From: Sphingomonas sp. TDK1
GTDB lineage: Bacteria > Pseudomonadota > Alphaproteobacteria > Sphingomonadales > Sphingomonadaceae
NCBI RefSeq assembly: GCF_001650735.1
Contig: NZ_LXVY01000046.1
Coordinates: 1-64,000, forward strand
Direction of reading: 5' to 3'
Length of the DNA stretch: 64,000 nucleotides
Under the pieces are notes generated by a model that was given only the letters and a program-made list of their open reading frames with translations, ran no database searches and was not told where the DNA came from. Below, one piece after another: positions 27,317 to 36,980 of the stretch. Position numbers and translations under genes: made by a program. Numbering within the stretch: position 1 is the first letter of the stretch; each line of letters starts with the position of its first letter.

Positions 27317-27342
27317 GGGGAAGCCCGGCGGCGGGCTTCCCC
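27317..27342 (-). terminator. Strong hairpin between receptor and GDPD genes
   Basis: GGGGAAGCCCG and CGGGCTTCCCC form a perfect 11-base stem around GCGG. On the minus strand it is followed by GCTTATCTGCC, only weakly T-rich. It probably ends or attenuates transcription from the TonB receptor into the GDPD gene, or protects the upstream mRNA. Confidence 0.65.
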
Positions 27343-27375
27343 AAGGCGTGATTCAGCGGGAGGGAAAACCCCGCC

Positions 27376-29883
27376 TCACCATTTCTTGCTGACGATCAGC
27401 CGCACGTTGCGGCCGAACAGCGGGCGACCGAAGATCGCGGTGGGCGTCCCCTGTCCGGCCAGACGGTCGCCGGCGGTATTGCCTTCGGTCAGGCCGTGCG
27501 CGTTGGTGAGATTGTCGCCGGCCAGCTGGAAGCGCCAGTCGCCATGCTCCAGCATCGCACCGAGGCCGAAATAGCCATAGGCCGGCAGCGCCGTGTTGTT
27601 GAAGAAGTCGACATAGCGGCGTGTGATATAGTCGTAGCGACCATAGACGCTCAGCCGGTCCGACCCGAGATGGAAGTCCAGCGTCGGCCGGACGTTCAGG
27701 AACAGCTTCGGCTCGCGCAGGATCTGCTTGCCGTTGGCCTTGCTGCCATCGGCCCCGGTATTGCTGCTGAAGTTGAGGTATTTCGGATCCTGCACGGTGA
27801 CCGATCCCGCCAGCGAGAACGGGCCGCCCAGCTGGATCTGGCCGTCCGCCTCGACGCCCTTGTTCTCGGCGGTGCCGACAAAGTTGACCGTCTGGTCGCT
27901 GCGCCCGGTCTGTGGGTTGAAGGCGGTGAAACTGGCGTTGAGCGGGTCGAACTTGGTGTAGAACCCCGTGACGTAGAGATAGGATCGGCCAAACGCCGCC
28001 TTGAGCCCCGCTTCGTACAGGCGCGCCTTTGTCGGGGCGAGCGACGGCGTGGGATAGGTCGTTGTGACAGAGGCGGTCGCCGGGATCTCCAGCCGTGAAG
28101 CACGGGCGTAAAGCCCAAGATGGCCGCTGAAGTCGTAGTTCGCCCCGAGCGTCCAGTTGGTGGCCTGGAAGTTGAGCTTGCTGGTGCCCACCGCCCCGGT
28201 GAACGCGCGAGTCGCATCGTCGGCCAGCGTGGTCGGGTCGCCGAGATTGGCGGCAGCGGTCAGCTGGCCGAAACCGTCATAGCGATACCATTCGTGGCGG
28301 ATACCGGCATCGATGCGCAGGCGGCTGGTCACGTCCCAGGTGTCGGCACCATAGAGCGCGATCACCTTGGCATCGAACCCGCCGGCATTGAGCGAGGCGG
28401 CGTCGTTCAGCGAGCCGCGATCGGTGACATAGCCCTTCACCGATCCGTCCGCGCCGTAGGCGACCAGATCGAGCAAGCGGGGTTGCGACCGCACCTCCAT
28501 CAGATAATTCTGGTAGACCGCAAAGGAGTTCACCCCCCAAAGTGCGGCATAGCTGCCGACGCGGATGTCATGGCTCCCCCAGCCCGTCTCGAACTTGCGC
28601 GTGATGCTGAGATCGCCCTGCCCCGAATAGAAATCGGCGCTGATCGAGCGATACTGCGCCTGCACCACCAACCCCGACGCGGTGCCGGGATCATAGACGG
28701 TCGCGCCGCCGGTGCCGGCCAGGGCATAGCCCATGCGGGTCACGCCAGCGCCGAACGCCGCCTGCGCCTTGCCCAGATAGCTGCTGGCGAAGGCCGTGCC
28801 GTCCGCCGGGTTCGAGGTGGAGTAGAGCGCGTCGAAATCGTTGCGGCCATTGGTGTAGCCGGCCTTGGCGGAAACATGCCAGGCGTCGAAATCGCCTTCA
28901 TAATCGAGCGCGACATTGCCGAAGCGCATGTGGCGGCCGTTCGAAAGGTCGCCGGTGCGGCTCTCGATCGCGCCGGCACCGTCGCGATACTTGATCGTCG
29001 CCGCCCGCAGTGCCGGCGTGTTCAGCGTGCCCGTGAAATAGTCGATATAGTTGTTGAGGCTGATCGACGGGTTGCGCGGATCGGCGGTGGGGATCGACAA
29101 ATAGAAGAGGTTATGGTCGTTGGTATATTGGCCGGAGATCTTCAGCGTACCATTGTCCAGCGTGCGCAGGATGTTGGCGCGGATCTGGCCGCCCTTGTCC
29201 GATGGGAAGCCATTGTCGCGATAGCCGTCATTGTAGCGATAGAAGCCGCCGACCGCGAAGGTGGTGCGCTTGCCGAGCGGACCGGACTGATAGCCCTCCA
29301 GCCGGTAGAGGCCCGTGGTGCCCAGCGTCACCTGCGCCGCCCCGTGCGGGGTCTGATCGCCGCTCACCGTGATGACGTTGACGATCGCCGCGGCACCCGA
29401 GGCATAGATAGGCGCCGGCCCACCGCGCACCACTTCGACCCTATCCGTCATCAGGTCCAAGCGGTTCATGCCGTCGCCCTGGTTGAAGAAGAAGCCGTCG
29501 AGCTCGTGGAACAGCGGCAGCCCGTCCTGCTGGTAGTAGAGATAGCCGCGATCGGTCGGGATGCCGCGCACGCGGGTGATGTTCTGCACCTCGCCGCCGG
29601 TCTGCTCGATATGGATGCCGGGTAGCGCGCCCACGAGCTCGGTCATGCTCTTCGGCGCCAGCTTGCGCACATCGTCCTGCGAGAGCGTGTTGACCGCGTA
29701 GGAGACGTCGAACCGGCGCTGGGCGCGTGCCGACCCGGTGACGACGATATCCTGCGGCTGCTCCGCCGAAGCATCCGGTGCAACCGGCTGAGCGGGCTGT
29801 GTCTGCGCCTGCGCCTGCGCCTGCGTCGCTGCCATCCAAAGGGCCGGTGCCGCAACACCTGCCAGCCAAAGTCGTTTCGTCAT
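27376..29883 (-). CDS. TonB-dependent outer-membrane receptor
   Basis: 835 residues. The signal peptide (TKRLWLAGVAAPALWMAATQ, cleaved after AQA) is followed by a TonB-box-like DIVVTGSA and a plug domain with MTELVGALPGIHIEQTGGE and TRVRGIPTDRGYLYYQQDG. A long beta-barrel then ends in FGRNVRLIVSKKW. It imports a large or scarce substrate across the outer membrane using TonB energy. ATG 29881-29883 has GGGGAACG upstream and is preferred over an in-frame start 11 codons earlier. Position between GDPD and a ROK regulator suggests a sugar- or polyol-type ligand instead of iron, but this is inference. Confidence 0.92.
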   Translation of the reverse strand: MTKRLWLAGVAAPALWMAATQAQAQAQTQPAQPVAPDASAEQPQDIVVTGSARAQRRFDVSYAVNTLSQDDVRKLAPKSMTELVGALPGIHIEQTGGEVQNITRVRGIPTDRGYLYYQQDGLPLFHELDGFFFNQGDGMNRLDLMTDRVEVVRGGPAPIYASGAAAIVNVITVSGDQTPHGAAQVTLGTTGLYRLEGYQSGPLGKRTTFAVGGFYRYNDGYRDNGFPSDKGGQIRANILRTLDNGTLKISGQYTNDHNLFYLSIPTADPRNPSISLNNYIDYFTGTLNTPALRAATIKYRDGAGAIESRTGDLSNGRHMRFGNVALDYEGDFDAWHVSAKAGYTNGRNDFDALYSTSNPADGTAFASSYLGKAQAAFGAGVTRMGYALAGTGGATVYDPGTASGLVVQAQYRSISADFYSGQGDLSITRKFETGWGSHDIRVGSYAALWGVNSFAVYQNYLMEVRSQPRLLDLVAYGADGSVKGYVTDRGSLNDAASLNAGGFDAKVIALYGADTWDVTSRLRIDAGIRHEWYRYDGFGQLTAAANLGDPTTLADDATRAFTGAVGTSKLNFQATNWTLGANYDFSGHLGLYARASRLEIPATASVTTTYPTPSLAPTKARLYEAGLKAAFGRSYLYVTGFYTKFDPLNASFTAFNPQTGRSDQTVNFVGTAENKGVEADGQIQLGGPFSLAGSVTVQDPKYLNFSSNTGADGSKANGKQILREPKLFLNVRPTLDFHLGSDRLSVYGRYDYITRRYVDFFNNTALPAYGYFGLGAMLEHGDWRFQLAGDNLTNAHGLTEGNTAGDRLAGQGTPTAIFGRPLFGRNVRLIVSKKW

Positions 29884-29966
29884 CTGCGTTCCCCGTTCTT
29901 GCCTGATGCGGGGCACGTGGCGCTGCTTCGTGACTCTTTTATTTGCTTACATGAAATTAAATAAGA

Positions 29967-31127
29967 TCATCGCGGCGATGCGGTAATCGCATGGATGGGC
30001 GCCATGCCGGCGCCGATCGCCACTGCCCGGCTGCCGAGGGTTGAGGGCAGCATCGGCGGCACCGGCGCCTGATACCCGCGATGGCGCGGCGCGCTCAGTT
30101 GCTCGATGCGCGTCGCCAGTCTTTCCAATATGTTGCTCGGCAGGGCACCGGAGATGATGACGGCACCCGGATCCAGCCAGACGGCGCCGCCGATCACCGC
30201 CTGCTCCAACTGCCGCGCGACCCGCTCGATCCAGTCTGCGATCAAAGCTTCATGGGGTACGAGCAGCGCCGCGACGTCGGAAAGCGACTCGATAGCGACT
30301 CCTGCTCTGCGGAACGTATCGATCAGATCGACGCCCGAGGGACGGGGCGCGTCGCCGGGAAACAGCTTGCCGATCTCGCCGGCATTGCCGTGATCACCCC
30401 GAAACAGATCGCGGGCGGCGACAAGGCCGCCGCCGACGCCATGGCCCAGAAACAGTACGAGGATCGAACGATAGCGATCGATGATGCCGGGCTGGTAATA
30501 TTCGGCGAGCGCGGCCGCCGTTGCATCATTCTCGATCCAGATCGGCATGTCGAGCACGTCGCCGAAGGTCTCGGCGAGCGGGATGTCGCTCCAGCCCGAT
30601 AAGCGCTGCACCACCGCGCGGCGATTCAGGTCGCCGTCCAGCGCGTAGCCGGGCACGGCGACGCCCAGCCCGAGGAACCGGCCCCTGAGGAAGCCATGCT
30701 GCGACACAAGGGCCCGCAGTCGCGCGTCCAGGGTCCGGGCGAAGACGCGCGGATCGGGATCGTCGAAAGGCTGCGTGTCGTGCAGCAAGGGCTGCCCGCG
30801 GAAATCCACCACAACCAGTTCCAGCCAACCCGGCTGGACCGTGGCGCCGACCGACCAGCCCCCCCGGCCGGCGATCGTCAGCGGCACGCTGGGCCGGCCG
30901 CGCGATCCATGATCCTGCGCTTGCAGTTCGGTGACCAGATCCAGGGCGACAAGTTGCTGCGTCACACGCGTCATCGTCGCGCTGTTGGTATCGAGGGCAA
31001 CTGCGAGATCGATTCGCGGGAGCGGACCTGCGATGCGCAGATGCAGCAGCACGCGCTTCTGCATCTCGGTCAGCATCAGTTGCGGTCGGGGCGCGGCGGG
31101 CATCGGCCTTCGATATATTTTCATCAT
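29967..31127 (-). CDS. ROK-family transcriptional regulator
   Basis: 386 residues. An N-terminal winged helix-turn-helix (TEMQKRVLLHLRIAGPL, LAVALDTNSATMTRVTQQL) is joined to a ROK sugar-kinase-like domain (WSVGATVQPGWLELVVVDFR, IWIENDATAAALAEY, LFLGHGVGGGLVA and GNAGEIGKLFPG). Such proteins usually repress sugar uptake genes and are released by a sugar or sugar phosphate. The N-terminus may begin at Met9 (ATG 31103). Divergent from the MFS gene with only 33 bases between starts, so its operator very likely lies there and controls both directions. Confidence 0.88.
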   Translation of the reverse strand: MMKIYRRPMPAAPRPQLMLTEMQKRVLLHLRIAGPLPRIDLAVALDTNSATMTRVTQQLVALDLVTELQAQDHGSRGRPSVPLTIAGRGGWSVGATVQPGWLELVVVDFRGQPLLHDTQPFDDPDPRVFARTLDARLRALVSQHGFLRGRFLGLGVAVPGYALDGDLNRRAVVQRLSGWSDIPLAETFGDVLDMPIWIENDATAAALAEYYQPGIIDRYRSILVLFLGHGVGGGLVAARDLFRGDHGNAGEIGKLFPGDAPRPSGVDLIDTFRRAGVAIESLSDVAALLVPHEALIADWIERVARQLEQAVIGGAVWLDPGAVIISGALPSNILERLATRIEQLSAPRHRGYQAPVPPMLPSTLGSRAVAIGAGMAPIHAITASPR

Positions 31128-31160
31128 GTCAAAAAAACGAAAAGGCCGCCGGGCTATCCG

Positions 31161-32501
31161 ATGCCGATGGCTCCCGTATCCGCTTCCGGTTCCGCTTGCT
31201 CTGGCCCGGCCTCGTTGGCTGTGCAGATCGGGTACGCCAGCGGCAATCTCGGCAAAAGCATTCTCTGGGCCAGCTTCGAGAGCTTTCTGTTATTCTATCT
31301 GGTAGCCATCGCGGGCTTTTCCGCCTGGCTCGCTGGCGGCGTTCTTGCCGCCGCGATGATCTGGGACGGGCTTGCCGATCTCGCGGTCGCCTATGGGACC
31401 GACCGCCACGGCAAGGCCAACGCGCTCGCCCGGCTGGTGCTGGTGGGGGCGCCGCTGGGGGCGATCGGCTTCTGGCTCACCTTCGCGCCGGCGACCGGGC
31501 ATGCATGGCCCGCTATCGTGGCGGCCATCCTGGTTTGCAGGCTCGGTTATACCTTGTGCGACATCGGCCACAACACGCTGCTCGTGCGCGTCGCCACGGG
31601 ATCGCGCGCCGCATCGCTTGTCTCGGGTTTCCGGCTGATCTTCAGCTCGATCGGCGGCGCGCTGGTGGGCATCGCGGCGGCGCGATTGTTCGGCATGCGC
31701 GACGTCGCCGCCCAGCGCGAGGCTTTCGGTATCTGCGCAGCGATCGCCGGCGCACTGTACCTCGTTACGCTGCTGATCGCGGTGGGCGCCACGCGCCGCC
31801 TGCCCGCGCCCTCCCCCGTATCCGCCGCAGCCGCCGCGCCCGGAAAGACGGGACGCCATCTGTTGCGATCGCTGTGGCGCCAGCCGGGATATCGGCTGCT
31901 GCTGGGGCTGATCGCGGTGCAGGCAGGCCTGCTGCCCGCCTTCAACCGGGCGCTGCCCTTTTTCGGAACGGCGGTGCGAGGAGATCCGGCATGGGCTGGC
32001 TACGCGCTTGCGACGATCACGCTGGCGCAATCCCTGTCGCTGCCGCTCTGGATGGCGGCGTCGCGCCACGTCGGACCGGCACGATTGCTCGCCGCCGCGC
32101 ACCTGCTGGCCTTGGTCGCGATGGCGAGCATGATCCTGCTGTCGTTCCTGCACGACGAGGGCTGGAGCAGGATGTCCCTCGTCCTGCTCGGCACGGCGCA
32201 GGCCGGCATGAACTTGGCCATCTGGGCGTTGCTGGCGCTCAGCATCCAGTCCCGATCGCCCGGCCAGATGCGACTGGAGGCGTTGCCGGTAGGCTTGTTT
32301 CTGGCGGTGTTGAAATGTGCATCCGGGCTGGGAAGCTCGGTAATCGCGGTGCTGGTGGGCAGCTTCCGAGGCTGGTCCTATGTCGCCGGGGGCGCGATCA
32401 TTCTACCGATGATGGGGTGCTTGGCGATCCTCACCTTGCTTCGGCGCGATCCTGGCGCAAAACGGCCCCCTCCCGCCGCGCGCACGCGTATCTCCCAATG
32501 A
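31161..32501 (+). CDS. MFS transporter, sugar (GPH-like) type
   Basis: A 446-residue inner-membrane transporter with about 12 hydrophobic segments, for example FLLFYLVAIAGFSAWLAGG, WPAIVAAILVCRLGYTL and LLGLIAVQAGLLPAF. The loop DGLADLAVAYGTDRHGKANA, with its Asp and basic residues, resembles the glycoside/cation-symporter branch. ATG 31161 or 31167 (two codons later) start it; an open frame further upstream overlaps the ROK gene and is discounted. Its place opposite the ROK regulator suggests it carries the substrate whose release or outer-membrane entry depends on the GDPD and TonB receptor. Confidence 0.85.
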   Translation: MPMAPVSASGSACSGPASLAVQIGYASGNLGKSILWASFESFLLFYLVAIAGFSAWLAGGVLAAAMIWDGLADLAVAYGTDRHGKANALARLVLVGAPLGAIGFWLTFAPATGHAWPAIVAAILVCRLGYTLCDIGHNTLLVRVATGSRAASLVSGFRLIFSSIGGALVGIAAARLFGMRDVAAQREAFGICAAIAGALYLVTLLIAVGATRRLPAPSPVSAAAAAPGKTGRHLLRSLWRQPGYRLLLGLIAVQAGLLPAFNRALPFFGTAVRGDPAWAGYALATITLAQSLSLPLWMAASRHVGPARLLAAAHLLALVAMASMILLSFLHDEGWSRMSLVLLGTAQAGMNLAIWALLALSIQSRSPGQMRLEALPVGLFLAVLKCASGLGSSVIAVLVGSFRGWSYVAGGAIILPMMGCLAILTLLRRDPGAKRPPPAARTRISQ

Positions 32502-32914
32502 CCCGAGTGCCCATCGCTTTCCTGTCGGGTGCGCCATTTTTCAATGGCTCCTCTGGCTCGCACCTAGCACGGTATCTAGTATGACAATATCAGTCTAAAT
32601 AATTGGATTTCTTTTCAGTATTCATACAATTCGATTCCCGGAACCGAACCTTCCAGAGTGCGTGGGCTTCTACGGTATCCGATCCACCCGAATCCGGATC
32701 GATCCTTTGGAGCCCTTGGCTCCTATCGACATGTTGGACGGTATCAGCACCGCGCCAGCGGAGGAGATGCCGTCATGCTCCGCAGTGGCCGGGTGCGCGG
32801 GTGCAGCAAGATACGTCCCTTGGGGAACAAATCCTTAATTGCGTAAGCTACGAGGATCGAAGCGGAAAACATGGCGTTCCCCCTTCCTAAGGAAAGGGGT
32901 GCTTCTTGTTCATC
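32502..32914. other. Leader region of the glycosyltransferase operon
   Basis: No recognised gene. Seen here: a hairpin GGAGCC-CTT-GGCTCC (32709-32723); a possible 23-codon leader frame at 32775-32846 whose ATG lies 8 bases after GGAGGAG; and CCCCTTCC-TAA-GGAAAGGGG near 32880-32899, just ahead of the first gene. The operon promoter should lie here, but no convincing box pair was found. Confidence 0.4.
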
Positions 32915-34915
32915 ATGCACATCGCACTCGGGGGCTGCCTCAAGGCCCCGCCGGTCGCCTACGGGCTGACCGCGGATACCGGCGGGCATATCGCCTACAT
33001 TCTTGAAGCCGCAGGGCATCAAGCCCGGCAGCCTGGGGTAGCCGAGGTTTCGATCGTAACGCGTGCTTTCACCGACGAAGCTATCGGGGATGGTTATGCC
33101 GTCGCGCGTGAAGCGGTGGCACCGCGCTTGGTGATCGAACGCATCACCACCGGCTGCACGGCCTATTTGGAAAAAGAGGCACTCGCCGCGAACCTGCCCG
33201 CGTTTATTGACGCCTTTTGCGGCCACCTGGACCGTCTGCCGCGCCGGCCGGACGTCCTGCACGCGCATTTTGCCGACGCCGCCGCCGTGGCGATCGCGGT
33301 CGAGCGGCGCTTCGGCATCCCCTTCGTCTACACGCCGCATGCACTGGGCATCGACAAGCGCCGGCAGGGCATCCAGTGCGAAGGTCTTGAAGCGCGCATC
33401 GCCGCCGAACGCACTGCGCTCGAAGCCGCCGGGGCCGTGATTGTCTCGACACAGGAAGAAGTGACGCGGCAGATCGGCGGCTATGGAGTCCCGCTGAACG
33501 ACCGTGTCCATTGCATCGCACCCGGCGTCCCCAGCCATGCCATGACCGGAAGCCCCGCCACGCTGGTCGACCGGCTGCGCGCCTGGCTGGCCGATCCGTC
33601 GCGTCCCATCATCCTCGCCGTGGCACGGCCAGTAGCGAAGAAGAATCTTGCGGCGCTGGTGCGGGCTTATGCCGCGTCCCCGACGCTGCAAGCCCGCGCC
33701 AATCTGGTCATACTTGCAGGGCAGCACGAGCTCGCTTCCGGTGAGGAACGGGCGGTTCTGGACGAATTGCGCGCGCTGGCGGCGGGGCCCGCCCTCGCCG
33801 GTCGCATCGCGCTGCCGCCACGCCATGACGGGGCCGATGTCGCAGCGCTATATGCACGCGCCGCAAAGGGTGGCGTGTTCGTCAACCCGGCCCTTCACGA
33901 GCCGTTCGGCCTGACGCTGCTAGAGGCCGCCGATGCCGGGGTCCCGGTGGTCGCTACGCAAAATGGCGGCCCGGCGGAGATCATCGCCGACATCGGCCAC
34001 GGCGTACTCGTCGATCCGCGCAACACGAGCGCCATCGGCGAGGCGATCGCACACATCCTCGACGATCCGGAACGTCACGCCGCGCTGTCCTCCGCTGGAC
34101 GCCGGGGTGTGGAGCGCTACCGCTGGGACGCCTACGCCGCCGAATCCCTGCGCTTGTATCGCAATCTTGCCACCCCGCAGGTGCTGGCATGCGATATCGA
34201 CAACACGCTGACGGGATGCAGTGACGGCGCCTCGGCGTTCACCGCCTGGCGCGATGCCCGCATTCTTCCCTTCCTGGTCGCCACGGGCCGCAGTCTCGAC
34301 TCGGCGCAGCACATCCTGGCCGCATGGAAACTCCCCGCCCCCGACGCCCTGATCGTCGACGTGGGCACGCGGCTGATGCTCGCGGGAACCGATGGCAGGT
34401 GGCAGGAATGTCCCCGCTTCGCGCAAAGTCTCGACGAAGGCTGGGATCGGGACGCCGTCGCGCGGACGCTCCTACCGCTGGGCATCCAGCCCCAGCCGCC
34501 GGAAACCGCGGGTCCGCACAAGCTGAGCTTCTTCGGCGATGCCGCCGACACGGATAGGATCCGCGAGGCGCTGGCCCGCGCCGGCTTGCGTGCCAAGGTG
34601 ATCTTTTCGCATGGCCACCTGATCGACGTCATCGCCCCGATGGGCGGCAAGGCAAGCGCGATCGCAGCCTATGCCAGGCAATCGGGCTGGTCGCTGGCGC
34701 AGGTCGTCGCGGCCGGCGACAGCGGCAACGACCGCGACATGCTCACCGCCTGCGGCCATGCCATCGTCGTCGGCAATGCCGGGGAAGAACTGGCGGATCT
34801 CCCCGCCCGCCCGGGCCTGCACCGCGTCTCCGCCGCCCATGCACACGGCGTCCTGGAGGGGTTGGCGCAGTTGGGGCTGGCGACGCCCGCAGCACCGATC
34901 GCGGTAGCGGCATGA
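32915..34915 (+). CDS. Fused sucrose-phosphate synthase / sucrose-phosphate phosphatase
   Basis: 666 residues. Residues 1 to about 425 form a GT4 domain with sucrose-phosphate-synthase features: LTADTGGHIAYILEAA, VYTPHALGIDKRRQG, IIVLSRPDPKKN-like ILAVARPVAKKNLAAL, and FVNPALHEPFGLTLLEAADA with the donor-binding Glu. Residues about 426-650 form an HAD-IIB phosphatase domain: ACDIDNTLTGCSDG, VATGRSLDSA, HKLSFFG and AAGDSGNDRDML. The fusion should make sucrose 6-phosphate from UDP-glucose and fructose 6-phosphate and dephosphorylate it. ATG 32915 is preferred; TTG 32906 is in frame. It heads a run of glycosyltransferases joined by 4-base overlaps, so the product could be a free solute or a related glycoside used by them. 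Confidence 0.85.
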   Translation: MHIALGGCLKAPPVAYGLTADTGGHIAYILEAAGHQARQPGVAEVSIVTRAFTDEAIGDGYAVAREAVAPRLVIERITTGCTAYLEKEALAANLPAFIDAFCGHLDRLPRRPDVLHAHFADAAAVAIAVERRFGIPFVYTPHALGIDKRRQGIQCEGLEARIAAERTALEAAGAVIVSTQEEVTRQIGGYGVPLNDRVHCIAPGVPSHAMTGSPATLVDRLRAWLADPSRPIILAVARPVAKKNLAALVRAYAASPTLQARANLVILAGQHELASGEERAVLDELRALAAGPALAGRIALPPRHDGADVAALYARAAKGGVFVNPALHEPFGLTLLEAADAGVPVVATQNGGPAEIIADIGHGVLVDPRNTSAIGEAIAHILDDPERHAALSSAGRRGVERYRWDAYAAESLRLYRNLATPQVLACDIDNTLTGCSDGASAFTAWRDARILPFLVATGRSLDSAQHILAAWKLPAPDALIVDVGTRLMLAGTDGRWQECPRFAQSLDEGWDRDAVARTLLPLGIQPQPPETAGPHKLSFFGDAADTDRIREALARAGLRAKVIFSHGHLIDVIAPMGGKASAIAAYARQSGWSLAQVVAAGDSGNDRDMLTACGHAIVVGNAGEELADLPARPGLHRVSAAHAHGVLEGLAQLGLATPAAPIAVAA

Positions 34916-36057
34916 CTCGCCCTTTCGGCTATTTCGTCCACCACCAGGGCCGCGGCCATGCCGAGCGCTGTGCGGCGATTGTCCACGCGCTCCCGACCGA
35001 TCGACCGTTGACGCTGTTTTGCGCGCGCGACGACATCTTCCCGGCGCTGCCGTCGCACGTGGAAATCCGGCGCATCCCCTCGCTGTTTGAACCGAGCGGT
35101 GCCGAACAGGGCTCTATGGACTGGGTGCCCACCCCCCGGACGTTGCACTGCGCGCCTCTCGGCTGGCCCGGTATCCGCGCAGCGATGGCGACCATCAGCG
35201 GCTGGTTCGATGCTGCGGACCCGGCCTTGATGATCTGCGATGTCTCGGCCGAAATCGCGCAGCTGGCGCGCATCTGCTCGGTACCGCACGTGAAGGTGCT
35301 GCAACATGGCAACCGCACCGATCCCGGTCACCAAGCGGCCTATGACGGCGCCGCGGGCCTGCTGGCGCCCTTCCATGCCGATCTCGCGCAGCCGGATTGG
35401 GACGCATCGATGCGCCGACGCACCTGCTTCGCGGGCGGTCTGGGCGTGGACACGCGCGTGCGGGAGCGCGAAGTGGCGCGCCAGCGCATCGGCGTCGCGT
35501 CCGACGAGGAGATGATCCTGGTGTTGTCGGGCGGCGGCGGCGGCGGCTTCGTCCAGGCGCCGCTGGGCGTCGGCGCCCGCGCCCGCCCCTCCGCACGCTG
35601 GATCACGATCGGCACCGTCCAGCGCGAGTGGCATGCCACCGAGCCCGCGAATATCGAACATCGCGGCTGGGTCGACAATGCCGCAGACCATATCGCCGCG
35701 GCGGATCTCGTGATCGCCTCGACCGGTAACACGACCTGCCAGCAGATCCTCGCTGCCGCGCGCCCCTGGTTGGCGATACCGGAATGGCGCTATTTCGATG
35801 AGCAGCATCGCAAGGCAGATTGCCTGGAGGCGGCCGGCGTCGCCACCGTTCGCCCGCACCTGCCGTCGTCCGCGCACGACTGGACCGCCGCGATCGCGGA
35901 GACCTTGGCGGGGCACGCGCCCGCCCGGCAACGCGCGATGATCGAGGATATGCCCGCCGACAAGGTTGCCCTGTGGCTGGAGGCCCTCGCCGATCGGCTC
36001 TGGACGCCAGCCTGCAACCCTCCTCCCGCCTCCAGCATGGAAGCACGAACGCTATGA
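34912..36057 (+). CDS. MurG-like glycosyltransferase
   Basis: 381 residues with a GT-B layout. An N-terminal FVHHQGRGHAERCAAIVHAL resembles the glycine/histidine loop of MurG/GT28-type enzymes. The C-terminal part has VLSGGGGGGF, IEHRGWVDNAADHIAAADLV and ASTGNTTCQQILAAARPWLA, the donor-nucleotide region, followed by RYFDEQHRKADCLEAAG. It probably transfers a sugar from a nucleotide donor at the cytoplasmic face. ATG 34912 overlaps the upstream stop by 4 bases and the gene overlaps the next likewise. Acceptor and donor cannot be told from sequence. Confidence 0.75.
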   Translation: MTRPFGYFVHHQGRGHAERCAAIVHALPTDRPLTLFCARDDIFPALPSHVEIRRIPSLFEPSGAEQGSMDWVPTPRTLHCAPLGWPGIRAAMATISGWFDAADPALMICDVSAEIAQLARICSVPHVKVLQHGNRTDPGHQAAYDGAAGLLAPFHADLAQPDWDASMRRRTCFAGGLGVDTRVREREVARQRIGVASDEEMILVLSGGGGGGFVQAPLGVGARARPSARWITIGTVQREWHATEPANIEHRGWVDNAADHIAAADLVIASTGNTTCQQILAAARPWLAIPEWRYFDEQHRKADCLEAAGVATVRPHLPSSAHDWTAAIAETLAGHAPARQRAMIEDMPADKVALWLEALADRLWTPACNPPPASSMEARTL

Positions 36058-36980
36058 CGAAGATTTCCGTCGTTACCCTCGCCAAAGGCCGCGCCGAACA
36101 CCTTGCAAATGTGGTGCGCGGATTGGCGCGACAGACGCTGCCGCCCGCCGAACTGATCGTCGCTGTGATGCAGGACGCGCTGTACGAGCTTCCCGAGGCG
36201 CCCTTCCCGATCCGCCAGATGCGCATCGTCGCGGACGCGCTGCCGCTCGCTGCCGCCCGCAATGCGGCCGCGCAGGCGGCGAGTGGCGAAACGCTGGTGT
36301 TTCTCGACATCGACTGCATCCCCGCCCCCGATTTGCTGGCCGACTATTCGCGCTTCGCCGCCGAATTTGACGGGCTGCTGATGGGCGAAGTGATGTATCT
36401 GCCGGGCGGCGCTACCGCCGGGGACTGGTCCTATGAGGCGTTCGCAGCGGTCGCCCAGCGCCATTCGGATCGCCGCGGGCCGCCGGCCCAGGGGCTCGAG
36501 GTGTGTGCCGATTATCGGTGCTTCTGGTCGCTCAACTTCGCCATGCGCCGCGCGACCTTCCTTGCCGCAGGCGGCTTTGACGAGCGCTATGTCGGCTATG
36601 GCGGGGAAGACACCGATTTCGGCAAAACGCTGGACCAGGCCGGCATACCGATTGCCTGGATCAAGGGCGGGCTCGCCTATCACCAATATCACCCGCACCA
36701 CATGCCGCCGGTGCACCATATCGACAGCGTCGTCCGCAATGCCGAACTGTTCGAGCGCAAATGGGGATACCGCACCATGGGGCATTGGCTGCACGCGTTC
36801 CGCCTGATGGGCCTGGTCGACGATACCGCCGGCCGGCCGATCCGCATCCTGCGCCGCCCGGCCGAGGCGGACCTGGCGCTGACGGGGCAGCAGAGTCACC
36901 AGCCTTATGCCAATACGGCGCAGGTGATCCGCGTCCTGGAAGCGAACGCCGCGCAGACGCCGGGTACGGTCGCCGCGTGA
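36054..36980 (+). CDS. Family 2 glycosyltransferase (first of two)
   Basis: 308 residues, GT-A fold. It opens with KISVVTLAKGRAEHLANVV. The donor-site acidic motif is VFLDIDCIPAP, after LPLAAARNAAAQAASGE. Later come MRRATFLAAGGFDERYVGYG and GEDTDFGKTLDQAG, which supply the ED motif of the catalytic base region. No transmembrane segments, so it is cytoplasmic. The start is ATG 36054 in a 4-base overlap, while a longer in-frame extension upstream only shadows the previous gene. Probably adds a sugar in assembly of the operon's glycan. Confidence 0.85.
   Translation: MTKISVVTLAKGRAEHLANVVRGLARQTLPPAELIVAVMQDALYELPEAPFPIRQMRIVADALPLAAARNAAAQAASGETLVFLDIDCIPAPDLLADYSRFAAEFDGLLMGEVMYLPGGATAGDWSYEAFAAVAQRHSDRRGPPAQGLEVCADYRCFWSLNFAMRRATFLAAGGFDERYVGYGGEDTDFGKTLDQAGIPIAWIKGGLAYHQYHPHHMPPVHHIDSVVRNAELFERKWGYRTMGHWLHAFRLMGLVDDTAGRPIRILRRPAEADLALTGQQSHQPYANTAQVIRVLEANAAQTPGTVAA

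Noticed and set aside
31128..31133. TTGACA on the minus strand in the ROK/MFS gap
   Set aside because: A perfect -35-like hexamer, but no -10 box at normal spacing on that strand.
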